A stretch of 64,000 nt of DNA from Glaesserella sp041814905 (GTDB lineage: Bacteria; Pseudomonadota; Gammaproteobacteria; Enterobacterales; Pasteurellaceae), in NCBI RefSeq assembly GCF_041814905.1, contig NZ_JBGXYA010000053.1, positions 4,948 to 68,947 on the forward strand, written 5' to 3'. Both the position numbers and the translations under genes were made by a program. The notes beneath the pieces are model-generated. The model saw only the letters and a program-made list of their open reading frames with translations, searched no databases and was not told the origin of the DNA. Numbering within the stretch: position 1 is the stretch's first letter; each line of letters opens with the position of its first letter. Of the stretch, positions 50,794 to 59,641 are shown one piece after another.

Positions 50794-51447
50794 TTAAATC
50801 CGTTTCAACAAACCCTCATCAATATTCAGCAAACTATTTAATTTTGCATCCGCCAAATCCCAACAAGGTTCGCGCCACTGCTCGCGGCTCGGCACCACAA
50901 TGCACGCCATGGATGCGGCTTTCACCGCCACCATTCCTACTTTGGAATCTTCCAAACCAACGCACTCATTCGGGCTTAGACCTAATTTTTGCATTGCGTG
51001 CAAATAGACTTGCGGATGAGGTTTGTTGTATTCCAATTCAGCGGCGGAAGAAATATAAGAGAAGTAGTGGGCGATATTGCAACTTTCTACGATATCTTCC
51101 AACATCTTACGCGGGGAAGCGGAAGCGATCGCCATTTTGATCTGATTCGTTGAAAGAAGCTCCAAGGTTTCTTTTACGCCCGTCATTAACGGTTTTTGTT
51201 CAAGAATCAGACCTATCGCGCGTTCAAGTAACTCGCCGACCACTTGAGTTTGGTTGATATGATTACACTGATAATACTCGCACGCCGACGCCACAACCGC
51301 CGAAGAGGGCATTCCCGTCAAGCGGAACATGTCCGCTAAGGTTACTGGAACGCCATGTCGATTTAATACTTCCACCCCCGCTTGTCGCCAATAAGGTTCC
51401 GAATTTATTAACAACCCGTCCATATCGAAAATAAATGCTTTTTTCAT
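50794..51447 (-). CDS. hxpB: HAD phosphatase, hexitol phosphatase B-like (YniC)
   Basis: 217-residue cytosolic HAD hydrolase with cap domain. Motif I FIFDMDGLLINSEPYW (Asp8/Asp10), motif II IASASP, conserved Lys in YNKPHPQVYLHA and motif IV GLEDSKVGMVAVKAA. The SEPYW start and LASASPxxML-like region fit E. coli HxpB (YniC), which acts on hexitol and 2-deoxyglucose phosphates. Other sugar phosphatases are possible. AGGAG before ATG. Convergent with the grxB relic. Confidence 0.8.
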   Translation of the reverse strand: MKKAFIFDMDGLLINSEPYWRQAGVEVLNRHGVPVTLADMFRLTGMPSSAVVASACEYYQCNHINQTQVVGELLERAIGLILEQKPLMTGVKETLELLSTNQIKMAIASASPRKMLEDIVESCNIAHYFSYISSAAELEYNKPHPQVYLHAMQKLGLSPNECVGLEDSKVGMVAVKAASMACIVVPSREQWREPCWDLADAKLNSLLNIDEGLLKRI

Positions 51448-51522
51448 CGTTTCTCCTTTGTTATCCGTGGTTTTTAAGGCTTATGATACAAGCTTCCCCA
51501 TCAAAACAAAACAGCAAAAGCG

Positions 51523-51684
51523 TTAGAATTGATTAACGGCGGGTTTATTATCGGTATGGCTTATCTCTACGCTGTCGGGTTGTGCTTGGAGCGCCAAAAT
51601 AGCGGGTAAGGCGGCAACATAACTCAGCACTAAGCCGAGCGAAATAGAGAACAGTACGTGTTTTAAGGTGATTTTTGTCATCAT
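51523..51684 (-). CDS. Small membrane or secreted protein, 53 residues
   Basis: Short reading frame with GAGGAAAATA directly before ATG 51684. Begins MMTKITLKHVLFSISLGLVL and continues SYVAALPAILALQAQPDS, a basic start followed by about 22 hydrophobic residues, so a signal peptide or a single membrane helix, then a short polar tail ending NKPAVNQF. It is downstream of gshF in the same direction (111 bases, with an uptake signal between). No family recognised. A longer overlapping frame (51548-51754) is less plausible. Confidence 0.6.
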   Translation of the reverse strand: MMTKITLKHVLFSISLGLVLSYVAALPAILALQAQPDSVEISHTDNKPAVNQF

Positions 51685-51795
51685 TATTTTCCTCAATCTG
51701 TTTGATGAGGCGATTACACCAAACAGAAATGAAGAAAATCTTAAGCAACGCCATTTTGCAAATTTTCGGCTGTTTCCGACCGCTTGTAGTCAGAA

Positions 51796-54072
51796 TTAGG
51801 CTAATTCAGGGAATAACATCTTAATCACATTTTTGGTTAAACGGCGCGATTTTCCTTGATACGGGAAGATGTGCATCATCATCATTGGATTAAAATTCGC
51901 TTCGATTACCCCCCAAGAACTTAAACTCGGCTCCGCCGCTTTGTGTAAGTCAGGAATAATCAGATCAACACCGCAGACTTTCGCCCCCATGGCGTGCGCA
52001 ATACCGACGGCAATTTGCTTATAGCTAGGATGCATTTCATCGGTCATATCGATAGAATCGCCGCCGGTACTGATATTGGAATTAGCACGCAACTGCACCC
52101 ATTGTCCTTCGGCAGGGACGGAATCCAGTGTTAAACCTTGCTCTTTTAACTGTAACCGTTCGATGTCCCCCAACGCAATCTTCTTAAGCGGGCTACGACT
52201 GCCGTCACCACGCAATGGATCGCTGTTTTTAGTGTCGACCAATTCACGTACCGTATGGATTCCGTCTCCGGTAACATTCGCAGGCACGCGTAGCAATACC
52301 GCCAAAGTTTCATCACCTAACACGAAGAAACGGTATTCGGTACCGACTAAATAGTCTTCAACCATCACCTCTTTATCTTCACGGAAAGCAATTTCAATCG
52401 CTTTAGCAAAGTCATCTCGGTTACTTGCCCCTTGCTGGAAAATGGTAATACCCAAGCCGTAGTTGGTTGATTTCGGTTTAATCACCACCGCTTTACCTTC
52501 AAACAAACTATAATGGGCGACAGCCTCCGCCACACTCGTGAACTCGACACTTTTCGGCACGTTGAATCCGGATTTTGCCAAAACTTTTTTGGTCACCACT
52601 TTATTTTCCATAATCAGTGGAGAAATATATTGATCGTGGCTGGTCATATTGCCGTTTTTAACATATTCGAGATGGTCGCCGTGTTTTAACGCAAGAAATT
52701 GATCGTTCTCATCCAACAGTTCAACTTCAATGCCTTGTTGAATTAAATCAAAAAGCAAAGCTTGAGTGGAAAGTTCCATATTATCAAAAGCAGAAATGGC
52801 ATAAAAACGGTCAAACGCCTGTTTTTTGTAGAGCGTGGCTAATTTTGCACCTAACGCTTGATAGCCGCCTTCCGCCACAATGGCTTGAACCAAACGTCCG
52901 CACAGCGTCTGTTTCGGATCGGCAAATTGCGTCAATTTGCGTTGAACGGTACCGATTGCACTTTCATCTGCGCCGATCTCACGTAACATTTCAATTAGCA
53001 GATGTAAAACGGCTTCACCTTCCGAACGGTATGTTGTCTGCGAGAGCGGATCTTCCAACGCCACTTCCGCTAAACGGACTTTACCTAATTCAATACCGGC
53101 TTGATCTGCGGTTTCATCCAACCAAATCATTAATAAAATAAAGTGGTGAATAAATTCAGTATCTTCCAAACTGATACCGCAAGCTTCAAACGGATTGAGG
53201 TCAAAAAGTCTGAATTCTAAATAACGAATGCCGGTATTTAAGAAATCACGTGCTTTTTTCGCCCCGCGCAAACGCACATTGGAATAGAACTCTTTTTCAG
53301 CAATCAATTTACCGCTATTCACCCAATATTCAAGGGTTTCAATATATTGTTCTACGCTGTCATAAGAAACTACGATTTCCGGTGCGTTCACATAACCATA
53401 TTTGCTGGAACGCAAACTACGCACAAACTGCCCTTCTTTTAATGGCGAAGCACTGCCTTTGAAATAAGCGGCATCCACGGTAGGCGTTGCACTCAATAAA
53501 TAAAGCAGAATCCATTGATAACGCAGAAAGTTTTTCGCCATTTTCAGATAAAGTGCATTCCGAAACTCAACATGATTCGGATACGCTTTTTGTAGCTGAA
53601 ACAGCGTATTTACTAATTCTTCGGAAAGTTGGAAGTTATAGTGGATACCGCTCACCATTTGTTTATTGGCTCCGTAAGATTCCACTAAATGCTCACGATA
53701 AGCCACATCCGCCGGATCATCAAGTTGTGCCACTTTGATTTTATCCTCTGGAGGTAAGCCTGCCGGCATACTCATTGGAAACAGAAATTCATTTTCCGGA
53801 ATCGAACGCAACACAACTTCGTGAATCGCAGACAGCCAGCGGTAGGTATCACCAAGTTTTTTATTCGGCGGAGTAATGAGCTCTAACTGGCTTTCCGCAA
53901 AATCCGTTTGAATATACGGATGATAAGAACGGCTACCGAAATTTTTGGGATGGGGTGTTGTGACAATATTGCCTTTTTCATCAACACGTTGACTCTCTTT
54001 TTCAATACCGAACGTACCTTGTTGGAACAGCAATGCCAAATGATATTGGCGGATAAGATGTTGGAGTTTCAT
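51796..54072 (-). CDS. gshF: Bifunctional glutathione synthetase (GshA-GshB fusion)
   Basis: Makes glutathione in one protein. 758 residues: N-terminal glutamate-cysteine ligase part (about 1-460; GTFGIEKESQRV near residue 20, YVNAPEIVVSYDSVEQYIE, LEFRLFDLNPF) and a C-terminal ATP-grasp part (VVIKPKSTNYGLGITIF near residue 520, KEVMVEDYLVGTEYRFFVLG, GVIEANFNPMMMMHIFPYQG). This fusion is known in Pasteurellaceae and some Gram-positives. The frame opens at 54120; ATG 54072 after GGGAG is the start. Confidence 0.96.
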   Translation of the reverse strand: MKLQHLIRQYHLALLFQQGTFGIEKESQRVDEKGNIVTTPHPKNFGSRSYHPYIQTDFAESQLELITPPNKKLGDTYRWLSAIHEVVLRSIPENEFLFPMSMPAGLPPEDKIKVAQLDDPADVAYREHLVESYGANKQMVSGIHYNFQLSEELVNTLFQLQKAYPNHVEFRNALYLKMAKNFLRYQWILLYLLSATPTVDAAYFKGSASPLKEGQFVRSLRSSKYGYVNAPEIVVSYDSVEQYIETLEYWVNSGKLIAEKEFYSNVRLRGAKKARDFLNTGIRYLEFRLFDLNPFEACGISLEDTEFIHHFILLMIWLDETADQAGIELGKVRLAEVALEDPLSQTTYRSEGEAVLHLLIEMLREIGADESAIGTVQRKLTQFADPKQTLCGRLVQAIVAEGGYQALGAKLATLYKKQAFDRFYAISAFDNMELSTQALLFDLIQQGIEVELLDENDQFLALKHGDHLEYVKNGNMTSHDQYISPLIMENKVVTKKVLAKSGFNVPKSVEFTSVAEAVAHYSLFEGKAVVIKPKSTNYGLGITIFQQGASNRDDFAKAIEIAFREDKEVMVEDYLVGTEYRFFVLGDETLAVLLRVPANVTGDGIHTVRELVDTKNSDPLRGDGSRSPLKKIALGDIERLQLKEQGLTLDSVPAEGQWVQLRANSNISTGGDSIDMTDEMHPSYKQIAVGIAHAMGAKVCGVDLIIPDLHKAAEPSLSSWGVIEANFNPMMMMHIFPYQGKSRRLTKNVIKMLFPELA

Positions 54073-54179
54073 GATATCTCCCGATAAGTCGATTAAATGA
54101 AATGGCGAGAACCATAGCATATTTTTCAGCTAAAGATCGCGCTTATTTGATTAATAATAGTCTTTTTGGTTATATCAAA

Positions 54180-54213
54180 ACAGAAAAGATAAGGGCGCAA
54201 AATGATTGCGCCC
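54180..54213 (-). terminator. Rho-independent terminator of lysA
   Basis: GGGCGCAA and TTGCGCCC around a 5-base loop (54193-54213), with a T-rich tract on the minus strand (54180-54192), just after the lysA stop. Confidence 0.85.
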
Positions 54214-54233
54214 CGAGTCAATATATAAAAAAC

Positions 54234-55484
54234 TTACGGTAATATCTTTTCCAAGCGCCATAAATCGGCAAATTCGGCTCGTGCTTTAACCAAGTGAGCA
54301 ATGTCACCGTCTACCATCACTTCCGCTGCCTGTGGACGTGAATTATAGGTAGATGACATCGTTGAACCGTAGGCTCCGGCAGAACGTACTGCAATCAAAT
54401 CCCCTTCCGCTACCGCCAACTCACGTTGTTTACCCAGAAAATCGGAAGTCTCGCAAATCGGACCAACCACATCATAAACATGACGTTCTCGGTTTAATGT
54501 TTGATCGACTTCGATGATTCGCATATAGGCTTGATACAACGCTGGGCGAATCATATCGTTCATACCTGTGTCCACAATGACAAAATTGCGGTCTTCGTTC
54601 TGTTTAATATATTCCACTTTGGTTACTAAAATACCCGCATTAGCGGTAATTGCCCGCCCCGGCTCTAAAATAATTTCCAAATTCGGATAATCTTTCAATT
54701 TTGCCAATAATGCCGCTGCATAATCGCTTGGGTGCGGCGGAATTTCATCCGTATAAGGCACGCCCAAACCACCACCCAAATCTAAATGGTGCAACTCGAT
54801 ACCGTCTTGTTTTAACTGCTCTATTAACACGATTAAACGATCGGTTGCGTCTAAAAACGGTTGTAATTCGGTTAATTGCGAGCCGATATGGCAATCCATA
54901 CCGATAATTCGGATATGCGGAAGAGTGTTTGCCAAACGGTAAACTTCACGCGCTTCCTTCACACTCACACCAAATTTGTTCTCTTTCAAACCAGTAGAAA
55001 TATAGGGATGGGTTTTCGCATCTACATCCGGATTAACGCGCAAGGAGATGGGTGCAATTTTGCCCAATTGTCCCGCCACATCGTTGATTCGTTTTAATTC
55101 GGAAATCGATTCCACATTAAAACAACGAATCCCCACTTCTAATGCCCGGCTAATTTCCGTATGGGATTTTGCCACACCGGAAAAAACCACTTTACTTGAA
55201 TCACCGCCGGCAGCTAATACGCGTTCTAATTCACCTTGAGAAACAATATCAAAACCGGAGCCTAAACGCGCCATTACGTTTAATAATGCAATATTCGAGT
55301 TAGATTTAATTGCAAAGCAGATTAAATGCGGGTGGTTTCCCAAAGCGCGATCAAAAGCATACCAATGACGTTCTAGTGTTGCTCGCGAGTAAATATAAAC
55401 CGGGGTACCGAACTGTCGGGCAATATCACTCACTGCAACATCTTCGGCAAAAAGTTGCTGATTTTTATAATTAAAATAATCCAT
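54234..55484 (-). CDS. lysA: Diaminopimelate decarboxylase
   Basis: PLP-dependent last step of lysine synthesis. 416 residues, alanine racemase-like barrel plus C-terminal beta domain. PLP Lys in ICFAIKSNSN near residue 60, HIGSQL near residue 200, HLDLGGGLGVPY near residue 235, EPGRAI near residue 280, and CETSDFLG with the active-site Cys near residue 345. Lies downstream of lptM in the same direction, the usual lptM-lysA/dapF neighbourhood. Confidence 0.97.
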   Translation of the reverse strand: MDYFNYKNQQLFAEDVAVSDIARQFGTPVYIYSRATLERHWYAFDRALGNHPHLICFAIKSNSNIALLNVMARLGSGFDIVSQGELERVLAAGGDSSKVVFSGVAKSHTEISRALEVGIRCFNVESISELKRINDVAGQLGKIAPISLRVNPDVDAKTHPYISTGLKENKFGVSVKEAREVYRLANTLPHIRIIGMDCHIGSQLTELQPFLDATDRLIVLIEQLKQDGIELHHLDLGGGLGVPYTDEIPPHPSDYAAALLAKLKDYPNLEIILEPGRAITANAGILVTKVEYIKQNEDRNFVIVDTGMNDMIRPALYQAYMRIIEVDQTLNRERHVYDVVGPICETSDFLGKQRELAVAEGDLIAVRSAGAYGSTMSSTYNSRPQAAEVMVDGDIAHLVKARAEFADLWRLEKILP

Positions 55485-55565
55485 CTATTTTCCTAATTGT
55501 GTTTGCGTCAATCACCAAACCCACCAAAAAACGAGCCGATTTTGGTAAATTTTTGGCTCAAAACG

Positions 55566-55574
55566 ACCGCTTGT
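55566..55574 (-). repeat. DNA uptake signal sequence
   Basis: Reverse-strand ACAAGCGGT with AT-rich TTTGG/AAATTT tract, in the lptM-lysA gap. Confidence 0.75.
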
Positions 55575-55577
55575 AAT

Positions 55578-55694
55578 TTATTGCTCTGTCTCTGTTTGTG
55601 GCGGTGTTTGCTCCGGAAAATAAAGCGGTCCTTTAACTCCGCAAGCGGTTAAACCGAAACTTGCCAAAACAAATATAAAAAGTAATTTTTTCAT
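55578..55694 (-). CDS. lptM: LPS translocon maturation lipoprotein LptM (YifL)
   Basis: A 38-residue lipoprotein. MKKLLFIFVLASFGLTAC is a lipoprotein signal with lipobox LTAC; the mature start CGVKGPLYFP is the family hallmark. LptM helps LptD form correct disulfides in the LptDE translocon. The long open frame starts at 55835, but ATG 55694 after GGGGAG is the true start. Usually found before lysA or dapF, as here. Confidence 0.9.
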   Translation of the reverse strand: MKKLLFIFVLASFGLTACGVKGPLYFPEQTPPQTETEQ

Positions 55695-55761
55695 GGACAT
55701 CTCCCCAAAAATATGTGGATTGTACCGAAGAAAACGGTTCAATGCACGCCTTCGGATAAAG

Positions 55762-55792
55762 AAAAAGCCGTTTGAACTAAAGTTCAAACGGC
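55762..55792 (-). terminator. Rho-independent terminator of the glycine-zipper lipoprotein gene
   Basis: GCCGTTTGAAC and GTTCAAACGGC, perfect 11-bp arms around TAAA, with TTTTTC on the minus strand. Confidence 0.92.
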
Positions 55793-55812
55793 CTTCATTG
55801 TTTTGGGTTATG

Positions 55813-56016
55813 TTATTTGCCGATTTGGCTTCCAACTAACCCGCCCAGTGCAGCACCACCAAGCGTTGCACCGGTTGAACCACCAATAATATTTCCAGCA
55901 ACACCGCCGACAGCTGCACCGATAGCAGTGTTCTTTTGGGTCCGACTTAACCCATGGCACGCTGATAACGCCACAACTAACGATAATACGGTAAATGTTT
56001 TCACAATTGCTTTCAT
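55813..56016 (-). CDS. Glycine-zipper lipoprotein (OsmB/SlyB-like)
   Basis: 67 residues. Lipoprotein signal MKAIVKTFTVLSLVVALSAC (lipobox LSAC near residue 20), then a glycine-zipper stretch IGAAVGGVAGNIIGGSTGAT and LGGAALGGLVGSQIG that should form membrane-inserting helices. Outer-membrane, OsmB/Rick_17kDa-like. Function not established. The frame opens at 56028; ATG 56016 after GAGG is preferred. Confidence 0.85.
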   Translation of the reverse strand: MKAIVKTFTVLSLVVALSACHGLSRTQKNTAIGAAVGGVAGNIIGGSTGATLGGAALGGLVGSQIGK

Positions 56017-56135
56017 ATTAAACCTCAATTATTGTTTTCCGATACGTAAATTAAAAGGACAACCTACGCAAATCCTAAGACGTTAGAATTACCTAAAAGT
56101 TCTGAACATTTATTCAATTGTATTATTTTTACGCA

Positions 56136-56165
56136 ATAAAGCGCGAATTCTATTCAGCGCTTTAT
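56136..56165 (-). terminator. Probable terminator of the NGT gene
   Basis: ATAAAGCGC and GCGCTTTAT, 9-bp perfect arms, 12-base loop, then an AT-rich tract on the minus strand, 19 bases after the stop. Confidence 0.65.
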
Positions 56166-56183
56166 GGATGGCATAATTTATAT

Positions 56184-58151
56184 CTATTGTTTAGATGATT
56201 TAGATTTTTTCTTTGTTGACTTTGGCGTTTTTAAAGCTGATTTCTCCGCTTGAATAACTTCAAGCGAATCCGGTAGTAAATCTAATTCGATATTGTGCTG
56301 ATCCGCCCATTCTTTCAGTTTAGTTAAGAAAATACGCCCCATCGGTCTAGCATCACCGCTGAATAAGGTGTTTAACCCGTTATTCTCTATGATATGACGG
56401 CGTAATTCCAAACGTTCTTGGTGGTTCTCCGCCAAACGGATTGCGCATTCAACATATTCATCCACCGTATTTGCAATTAACCATTTCGGCAAGCCTAAAC
56501 GTTTAAACAAACCTTCATCAATATGTTCGTGTACTTCCGGTCCGGTTTTACAAACGCCAACTAAACCCAGCGTCACCATATCAATAATACCGTTGGTGTT
56601 ACCGAATGGGAACGGATTCACCATCATATCGCAGTTATGTAAAACAGATAGATATTGCTGATAAGGTGAATGCGGATGCGCTGTCGCATGCTCACCTAAA
56701 TAGCTCTTAATAAAACGCTCGACATACGGATGAGTCACGCCACTGGATTGACCTAAAGCGAAATGGAAATGCACTTTAACTTTGGCACGATCGCGAATTG
56801 CTTTTAATGCTTCCATAAAATAGGGGTTAAGCTTCATGGTGGTTGAAGCAATACCAATATTGACGACTTCCGGATTGTCACGCATTCGATATTCCACATT
56901 TTGTGGTGCTAATGATGACGGTACATAAGGCAGCGCGTCTTTTGGTAAACGTAATAAAGTTTCGCTAAAACATTTTTCCGAACCGACATAATCATCTTCT
57001 ACAATGACATATTCGATAAAATCCGAATGCGTTGTCGCAGGATGACCTAAAGCAATCGCCTGAATCGGAGCCATACGTACATTGCTGGTAAAAATCGGGG
57101 TGAGATCCATGCCGATACTTGGCATATAAAGCACCGCTACACCATTTTTTTCGCAAATCTCTTTAATAAAGCCAAGACGTTGTAAGATAGTCGTATCTTC
57201 TAATAAATGGAATTCGTCAAATACATCTCTTCCCGCCTGATCAATGGTGTCATTACCGACACCGATTAAATAAAAATGCTCTCGTGCGGCAATCATGGAA
57301 GTTGAATGAGTGCGGTAAATAGAATGAGAAGAGTTAAAGTGTTCCAATAACACCATCATCACCGGTTTACCGCTTCGGTAACCAATATGGGTAATTGTTC
57401 TATCCTGCCAGTTTTCACTTAGCAAGTGACGACGTATTACTTGGTTCAATGAGCGTTTTACATCGTGTTTATTTTCTGCAATATCATAACTACAATGCAT
57501 ATACACATCGTGCGAAATACTGCTTGGAATATTATTCAGATTCTCTAATTGTGCTAATTTTTCAGGAAACCACTGTAAAATCGCCGAACGCTTGCCAAAT
57601 GCTGCCCGCGTTCCGATAAAACGCGGAGATTGTAAAGCGAAACAGAGCGAAGAACAAAGTAACGGATCTACATTCCATAACGTATCCAAACTCAACGATA
57701 CATTAGATTCCGGTAAATAAAGAATACTAAACTTTATTAGTGCATTTTTATTATTATCAATTTGCACTTCATTTAAATCGTCTTTATTCGGATTTTTATT
57801 GTAAGTGTGTAACACATGATCTGCATTCACATAAGGTGAGCTGGCAAAGATCATTAAAATCCAGCGTTGAAAACCTAAAAAGCGTATTGCTCCGCTATCG
57901 GAAACGATAAAATTAGGATCACTAAATAAATTAGAGATTGCAACAGCCATACGAGTACAAAAATAAACTGTTTTCTCTTTTTCCAAATTAACAAGCTGTT
58001 CCGGAATATTGATTTCAATACCTTGGATACCGCCGAAATTACTATCAATGTGTCCTAAGATACTCAACAATTCAACACAAGCTGATTCGTAATTTTTGGC
58101 TTCAACATCCTGTTCGAAGCGAGACACGCTAGGTTGTTTTTTTTCTGACAT
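56184..58151 (-). CDS. ngt: Cytoplasmic N-glycosyltransferase (HMW1C-like, GT41)
   Basis: Transfers glucose from UDP-Glc to Asn in NX(S/T) sites of adhesins in the cytoplasm. 655 residues. Close to A. pleuropneumoniae NGT (about 620 residues): N-terminal all-helical domain, IPSSISHDVYMHCSYD, EHFHS-like region LLEHFNSSHSIYRTHSTSM, YMPSIGMDLTPIFTSN, and the GT-B C-terminal lobe with AHPHSPYQQYL and FGNTNGIIDMVTLG. The last about 35 residues are an extra Lys/Ser-rich tail. Frame opens at 58193; ATG 58151 after AAGGAAG is used. 23 bases after rimO, as in relatives, but the agt glucosyltransferase gene that follows NGT in A. pleuropneumoniae is absent here. Confidence 0.93.
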   Translation of the reverse strand: MSEKKQPSVSRFEQDVEAKNYESACVELLSILGHIDSNFGGIQGIEINIPEQLVNLEKEKTVYFCTRMAVAISNLFSDPNFIVSDSGAIRFLGFQRWILMIFASSPYVNADHVLHTYNKNPNKDDLNEVQIDNNKNALIKFSILYLPESNVSLSLDTLWNVDPLLCSSLCFALQSPRFIGTRAAFGKRSAILQWFPEKLAQLENLNNIPSSISHDVYMHCSYDIAENKHDVKRSLNQVIRRHLLSENWQDRTITHIGYRSGKPVMMVLLEHFNSSHSIYRTHSTSMIAAREHFYLIGVGNDTIDQAGRDVFDEFHLLEDTTILQRLGFIKEICEKNGVAVLYMPSIGMDLTPIFTSNVRMAPIQAIALGHPATTHSDFIEYVIVEDDYVGSEKCFSETLLRLPKDALPYVPSSLAPQNVEYRMRDNPEVVNIGIASTTMKLNPYFMEALKAIRDRAKVKVHFHFALGQSSGVTHPYVERFIKSYLGEHATAHPHSPYQQYLSVLHNCDMMVNPFPFGNTNGIIDMVTLGLVGVCKTGPEVHEHIDEGLFKRLGLPKWLIANTVDEYVECAIRLAENHQERLELRRHIIENNGLNTLFSGDARPMGRIFLTKLKEWADQHNIELDLLPDSLEVIQAEKSALKTPKSTKKKSKSSKQ

Positions 58152-58174
58152 AATGTCTTCCTTTTTATTATTTT

Positions 58175-59509
58175 TTACGCGTAAGTTCCCCACAGATCAT
58201 ATTCGTCTGCGTGAGTAATTGTGACCGGAATAATTTCTCCGACTTTCACTTCATTATTTGAAAGATTGTCGATATAAACCATACCGTCAATTTCCGGTGC
58301 ATCTGCCATAGAACGACCGATAATACCTTCATCATCAATTTCATCGATAATAACCTCTATGGTTTTACCGATTTTCTGTTGTAATCGATCTGCAGAAATC
58401 TGTTGTTGTAACTGCATAAAACGATGGAAACGTTCTTCTTTCACTTCTTCCGGCACTTGGTCTGCCATATCCGTAGCAACCGCACCATCAACAGGGCTGA
58501 ATTTAAAGCAACCGACACGATCTAACTGCGCCTCTTTCAAAAAATCCAATAATAATTGGAAATCTTCTTCTGTCTCGCCGGGGAAGCCGACAATAAAAGT
58601 TGAACGTAGAGTTAAGTTCGGGCAAATTTCACGCCATTTTTTGATACGTTCCAACGTACGTTCAATCGATCCCGGACGTTTCATTGCTTTTAAAATTTTC
58701 GGGCTGGCATGCTGTAACGGGATGTCCAAATACGGCAGAATTTTACCTTGAGCCATCAATGGAATTAAATTGTCCACATGCGGATACGGATAAACATAAT
58801 GCAAACGCACCCAAACACCTAATGAACCAAGTTGTTCACACAAGGTGATCAAATCGTTTTTGATTGGCATACCGTTCCAGAAAACGGTTTTTGAACTCGC
58901 CTCTTTTTTCTTATCCATCGCATAAGCTGAAGTATCCTGCGATACGACTAAAATTTCTTTTACACCGGCATCAACAAGACGTTTGGCTTCATCCAACACC
59001 TGCACGATAGAGCGACTGTCTAAATCACCGCGCATTGACGGGATAATACAGAATGTACAGCGGTGATCACAGCCTTCGGATATTTTCAAATAAGCATAGT
59101 GTTTTGGCGTTAACTTTACGCCTTGTTTTGGAACAAGACTGACATAAGGGTTATATTCTGGCTTCGGAACATATTTATGTACATGTTTCATTACCGCTTC
59201 GTAGCTATGCGGTCCGGTAATTTCTAACACTTTCGGGTGGACTTCGCGGATCTGATTTTCCTTCGCCCCCAAACAACCTGTCACAATTACTTTGCCGTTT
59301 GCTTCCAACGCTTCACCGATGGACTCTAACGACTCTTGCACAGCACTATCAATAAAACCACAAGTATTCACAATAACTAAATCCGCACCTTCGTAGCTGG
59401 AAATAATGTTATAACCATCCGAACGAAGCTCGGTTAAAATTCGTTCCGAATCAACTAAATTTTTCGGGCAGCCTAAGCTGATAAAGCCAATATTTGGCGT
59501 AACACTCAT
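58175..59509 (-). CDS. rimO: Ribosomal protein S12 methylthiotransferase
   Basis: Adds a methylthio group to Asp of ribosomal protein S12. 444 residues. N-terminal cluster domain (LGCPKNLVDSE, NTCGFIDSA, TGCLGAKE cysteines), radical SAM motif CDHRCTFCIIP near residue 150, and a C-terminal TRAM domain near residue 375. The frame opens at 59539; ATG 59509 (MSVTPNIGF) is the likely start. Upstream of the NGT gene in the same direction. Confidence 0.96.
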   Translation of the reverse strand: MSVTPNIGFISLGCPKNLVDSERILTELRSDGYNIISSYEGADLVIVNTCGFIDSAVQESLESIGEALEANGKVIVTGCLGAKENQIREVHPKVLEITGPHSYEAVMKHVHKYVPKPEYNPYVSLVPKQGVKLTPKHYAYLKISEGCDHRCTFCIIPSMRGDLDSRSIVQVLDEAKRLVDAGVKEILVVSQDTSAYAMDKKKEASSKTVFWNGMPIKNDLITLCEQLGSLGVWVRLHYVYPYPHVDNLIPLMAQGKILPYLDIPLQHASPKILKAMKRPGSIERTLERIKKWREICPNLTLRSTFIVGFPGETEEDFQLLLDFLKEAQLDRVGCFKFSPVDGAVATDMADQVPEEVKEERFHRFMQLQQQISADRLQQKIGKTIEVIIDEIDDEGIIGRSMADAPEIDGMVYIDNLSNNEVKVGEIIPVTITHADEYDLWGTYA

Positions 59510-59535
59510 AAAATTCTCAATAAAACAGGTAATAA

Positions 59536-59566
59536 ACAAAAAAATATGCCTATGGAATCATAGGCA
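59536..59566 (-). terminator. Rho-independent terminator of mtnN
   Basis: TGCCTATG and CATAGGCA around GAAT (59547-59566), with a T-rich tract on the minus strand. Separates mtnN from rimO. Confidence 0.88.
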
Positions 59567-59641
59567 CTTAATGGACAGTTATTGTACAAAACTCAGCAAA
59601 AAAAGTCGTGTTTTTCTGTAAGATTTACAATAAACCCAAGC

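Noticed and set aside
50679..51140. 153-codon plus-strand frame
   Set aside because: Antisense to hxpB for most of its length, with low-complexity, Cys/Arg/Pro-rich sequence; a shadow frame.
51548..51754. 68-codon minus-strand frame overlapping the small-peptide gene
   Set aside because: No credible start site and no hydrophobic or domain pattern; the other frame (51523-51684) has a strong binding site.
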